In this document: positions 62,695 through 64,000 of the stretch, piece by piece
Numbering within the stretch: position 1 is the stretch's first letter
Layout: each line of letters begins with the position of its first letter
Source of the DNA: Synergistaceae bacterium UBA1358
Lineage (GTDB): Bacteria; Synergistota; Synergistia; Synergistales; Synergistaceae
Assembly (NCBI GenBank): GCA_002306075.1
Contig: DBRW01000035.1
Location: forward strand, 1 to 64,000
Reading direction: 5' to 3'
DNA length: 64,000 nucleotides
Made by a program: the position numbers and the translations under genes
The notes under the pieces: model-generated
The model's input: the letters and a program-made list of their open reading frames with translations, nothing else
What the model was told of the DNA's origin: nothing
The model's database searches: none

Positions 62695-63576
62695 ATGAAA
62701 AAAAACAACGTCGGACTTCTTTTCAATACCCAGAAACCTGAAGCCATAAACCTGGCCACAAAGCTCTGCGCATGGGGCAGAGAGAGCGGGATCAACTTTA
62801 TGCTTCCCCCGCACGAGGCTTCGGCCCTCAGCGTACCCGAGACCCCCGACAACATATGGCGCGAAGAGGTCGAATTCGCCGTGATCCTGGGCGGAGACGG
62901 CACCTTCCTGCGTGCCGCGAGATACACTTTCGGCCATCCGATACCGCTTTACGGGATCAACCTCGGCAGGCTCGGATTCCTTGCCACGGGCGACCCGGAG
63001 TGCTCAAAAGAGGATATCACGTCGATACTCGAGAACAATTACACCCTGCAGCAGAGACACCTTATAAAAGGACTGGTCTGGAGGGGAGACAGGGTAGTAT
63101 ACGAGCTTCACGCCCTAAATGACCTTGTTATTTCCAAAGGGAACCTGGCAAGGGTCATAGACCTTGAGGTACGCGTGGGCGACGAGATCCTCTCGCTGTT
63201 CCTCGCCGACGGTCTCATACTCTCCACCCCGACAGGATCTACAGCATATGCCCTCTCGGCCGGCGGTCCGATAGTCCCGCCACATGTCGCCTGCATGCTG
63301 CTGGCTCCGATATGCGCACATACGCTTTACGCGAGGCCTGTGGTCCTGAGCGGCACAGACAGGGCCTATGTGACTCCGAAGGGAGACAACAGGAACCTCA
63401 TACTTACCCAGGACGGACAGCTCTGCTATGAACTGCTCCCGGACGACCACCTTGAGGCCATGCTGGATCCCGATATCCACATAAACATAATCCAGCTCAA
63501 AGACAGGAGCTACTACGACCTTCTAAGGGAAAAGCTGCGCTGGGGCTTTAACGGGATCACAGACGGAGGAGACTGA
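62695..63576 (+). CDS. nadK: NAD kinase
   Basis: 293 residues. GGDGTFLRAARYT near residue 67 is the ATP/diacylglycerol-kinase-like glycine loop with the catalytic aspartate; LYGINLGRLGFLA near 85, NDLVISKG near 142 and the STPTGSTAYALSAGGPIV block near 180 complete the site. It makes NADP from NAD. AGGGGAT precedes ATG 62695. Confidence 0.95.
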   Translation: MKKNNVGLLFNTQKPEAINLATKLCAWGRESGINFMLPPHEASALSVPETPDNIWREEVEFAVILGGDGTFLRAARYTFGHPIPLYGINLGRLGFLATGDPECSKEDITSILENNYTLQQRHLIKGLVWRGDRVVYELHALNDLVISKGNLARVIDLEVRVGDEILSLFLADGLILSTPTGSTAYALSAGGPIVPPHVACMLLAPICAHTLYARPVVLSGTDRAYVTPKGDNRNLILTQDGQLCYELLPDDHLEAMLDPDIHINIIQLKDRSYYDLLREKLRWGFNGITDGGD

Positions 63577-63578
63577 TC

Positions 63579-64000
63579 TTGATCGAGGATATCCGCGTCC
63601 GAGGAGTAGGCGGCATAAGAGAGGCTGAACTCTCTTTCAGAGGCAATTTCATAGTGATCACGGGCGAGAGCGGCTCAGGCAAGAGCAGCCTCGTGCGCGC
63701 CATGGAATTCATAGCCGGAAAACGTGCCCAGACGAGCTACATCCACGCGCTCGAGGAATCCGCCGATGTCATTATGACCGTCTCATGCGACGGGATCCCC
63801 GGACTTGACGAAGAATACCAGCCCCAGGACGGGACGCTCATAGTGAGACGCCAGTTCAGCCGGAACGGGAAAGGCAGATGCCTGATACAGAACAGCCCCG
63901 TACCGTTGAGCATCCTCTCTTCGTCTATGGAAAGAGAGATCGTAATCCAGAGCCAGTATGCACAGCTTGGCCTTATTGATCCCTCTGTCCAGCTCGATCT
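63579..64000 (+). CDS. recN: DNA repair protein RecN, N-terminal part (runs off window)
   Basis: 140 codons visible from TTG 63579, with GGAGGA 8 nt upstream and 2 nt after the nadK stop. SMC-like ATPase head with Walker A TGESGSGKSSLVRAMEF near residue 30; the REIVIQSQYAQLGLIDPS segment near 125 matches the RecN region just before the coiled coil. The coiled coil and the Walker B half lie beyond the window. Confidence 0.87.
   Translation, partial: MIEDIRVRGVGGIREAELSFRGNFIVITGESGSGKSSLVRAMEFIAGKRAQTSYIHALEESADVIMTVSCDGIPGLDEEYQPQDGTLIVRRQFSRNGKGRCLIQNSPVPLSILSSSMEREIVIQSQYAQLGLIDPSVQLD

Overview
This 64 kb window looks like an ordinary chromosomal stretch of an anaerobic, amino-acid-using bacterium with a diderm (Gram-negative-type) envelope. 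It carries an RND pump with its outer-membrane factor, histidine and arginine breakdown genes, and both isoprenoid entry enzymes. Gene order (ruvCAB-DUF2905-spoIID-queA, rpiB-upp-wecA-wecB-murA), heavy use of AGG/AGA and ATA codons, many TTG starts and a SpoIID-type protein in a diderm point to the phylum Synergistota. That placement is inference. I see no insertion sequence, prophage, CRISPR array or plasmid gene. Both ends cut through genes (an HD-GYP protein on the left, recN on the right).

Layout, left to right. (1) 1-7848: HD-GYP fragment, membrane metallophosphoesterase, and a three-gene RND efflux operon with its own promoter. (2) 7868-8035: a self-contained tRNA-Gly(CCC) unit with promoter and terminator. 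(3) 8228-8830: a nitroreductase. (4) 9009-21263: the proteostasis run tig-clpP-clpX-lon, then ysxC, valS, folC, pgeF and a sugar dehydrogenase, ending at a terminator. (5) 21370-33518: a small membrane protein, meaB, a fused rpiB-upp, wecA, wecB, murA, a P-loop/Asp23-like fusion, a family 4 uracil-DNA glycosylase, uppS, cdsA, dxr, rseP and ispG. (6) 33740-36003: arginine deiminase and ornithine carbamoyltransferase. (7) 36160-42690: nadE, yebC, ruvCAB, DUF2905, spoIID-like and queA. (8) 42771-49391: a divergent histidine-utilisation locus, hutH-ftcD-hutI on the minus strand and hutU plus a cyclodeaminase on the plus strand. (9) 49470-53225, minus strand: a half-size EamA protein and a serine-biosynthesis operon with a leader. 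(10) 53553-58411: mltG-DUF4911-tldD-ftsK. (11) 58452-64000: rpmB on the minus strand; xseB-ispA-dxs-tlyA-nadK-recN on the plus strand.

The most striking item is the 5' leader of the serine operon (minus strand, about 53190 down to 52955). A good promoter is followed by a well-initiated 37-codon ORF containing 11 serines, 5 glycines and 3 cysteines. A strong intrinsic terminator follows just before the aminotransferase gene. The last codons of the small ORF (53047-53060) are complementary over 14 base pairs, with one bulged base, to the upstream arm of that terminator (52984-52998). This is the geometry of classical ribosome-mediated transcription attenuation, here apparently sensing charged tRNA-Ser (perhaps also Gly/Cys) to control an SGAT/AGXT-type aminotransferase and serA. 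I do not know of a described serine leader-peptide attenuator of this kind.

Other points of interest are the RpiB-Upp fusion, the P-loop/Asp23 fusion, a ruvC with no ATG/GTG/TTG start, a perfect palindrome just downstream of the hutU promoter, a perfect 15-bp inverted repeat before tig, and a repeat-dense noncoding stretch between the divergent serine and mltG promoters.
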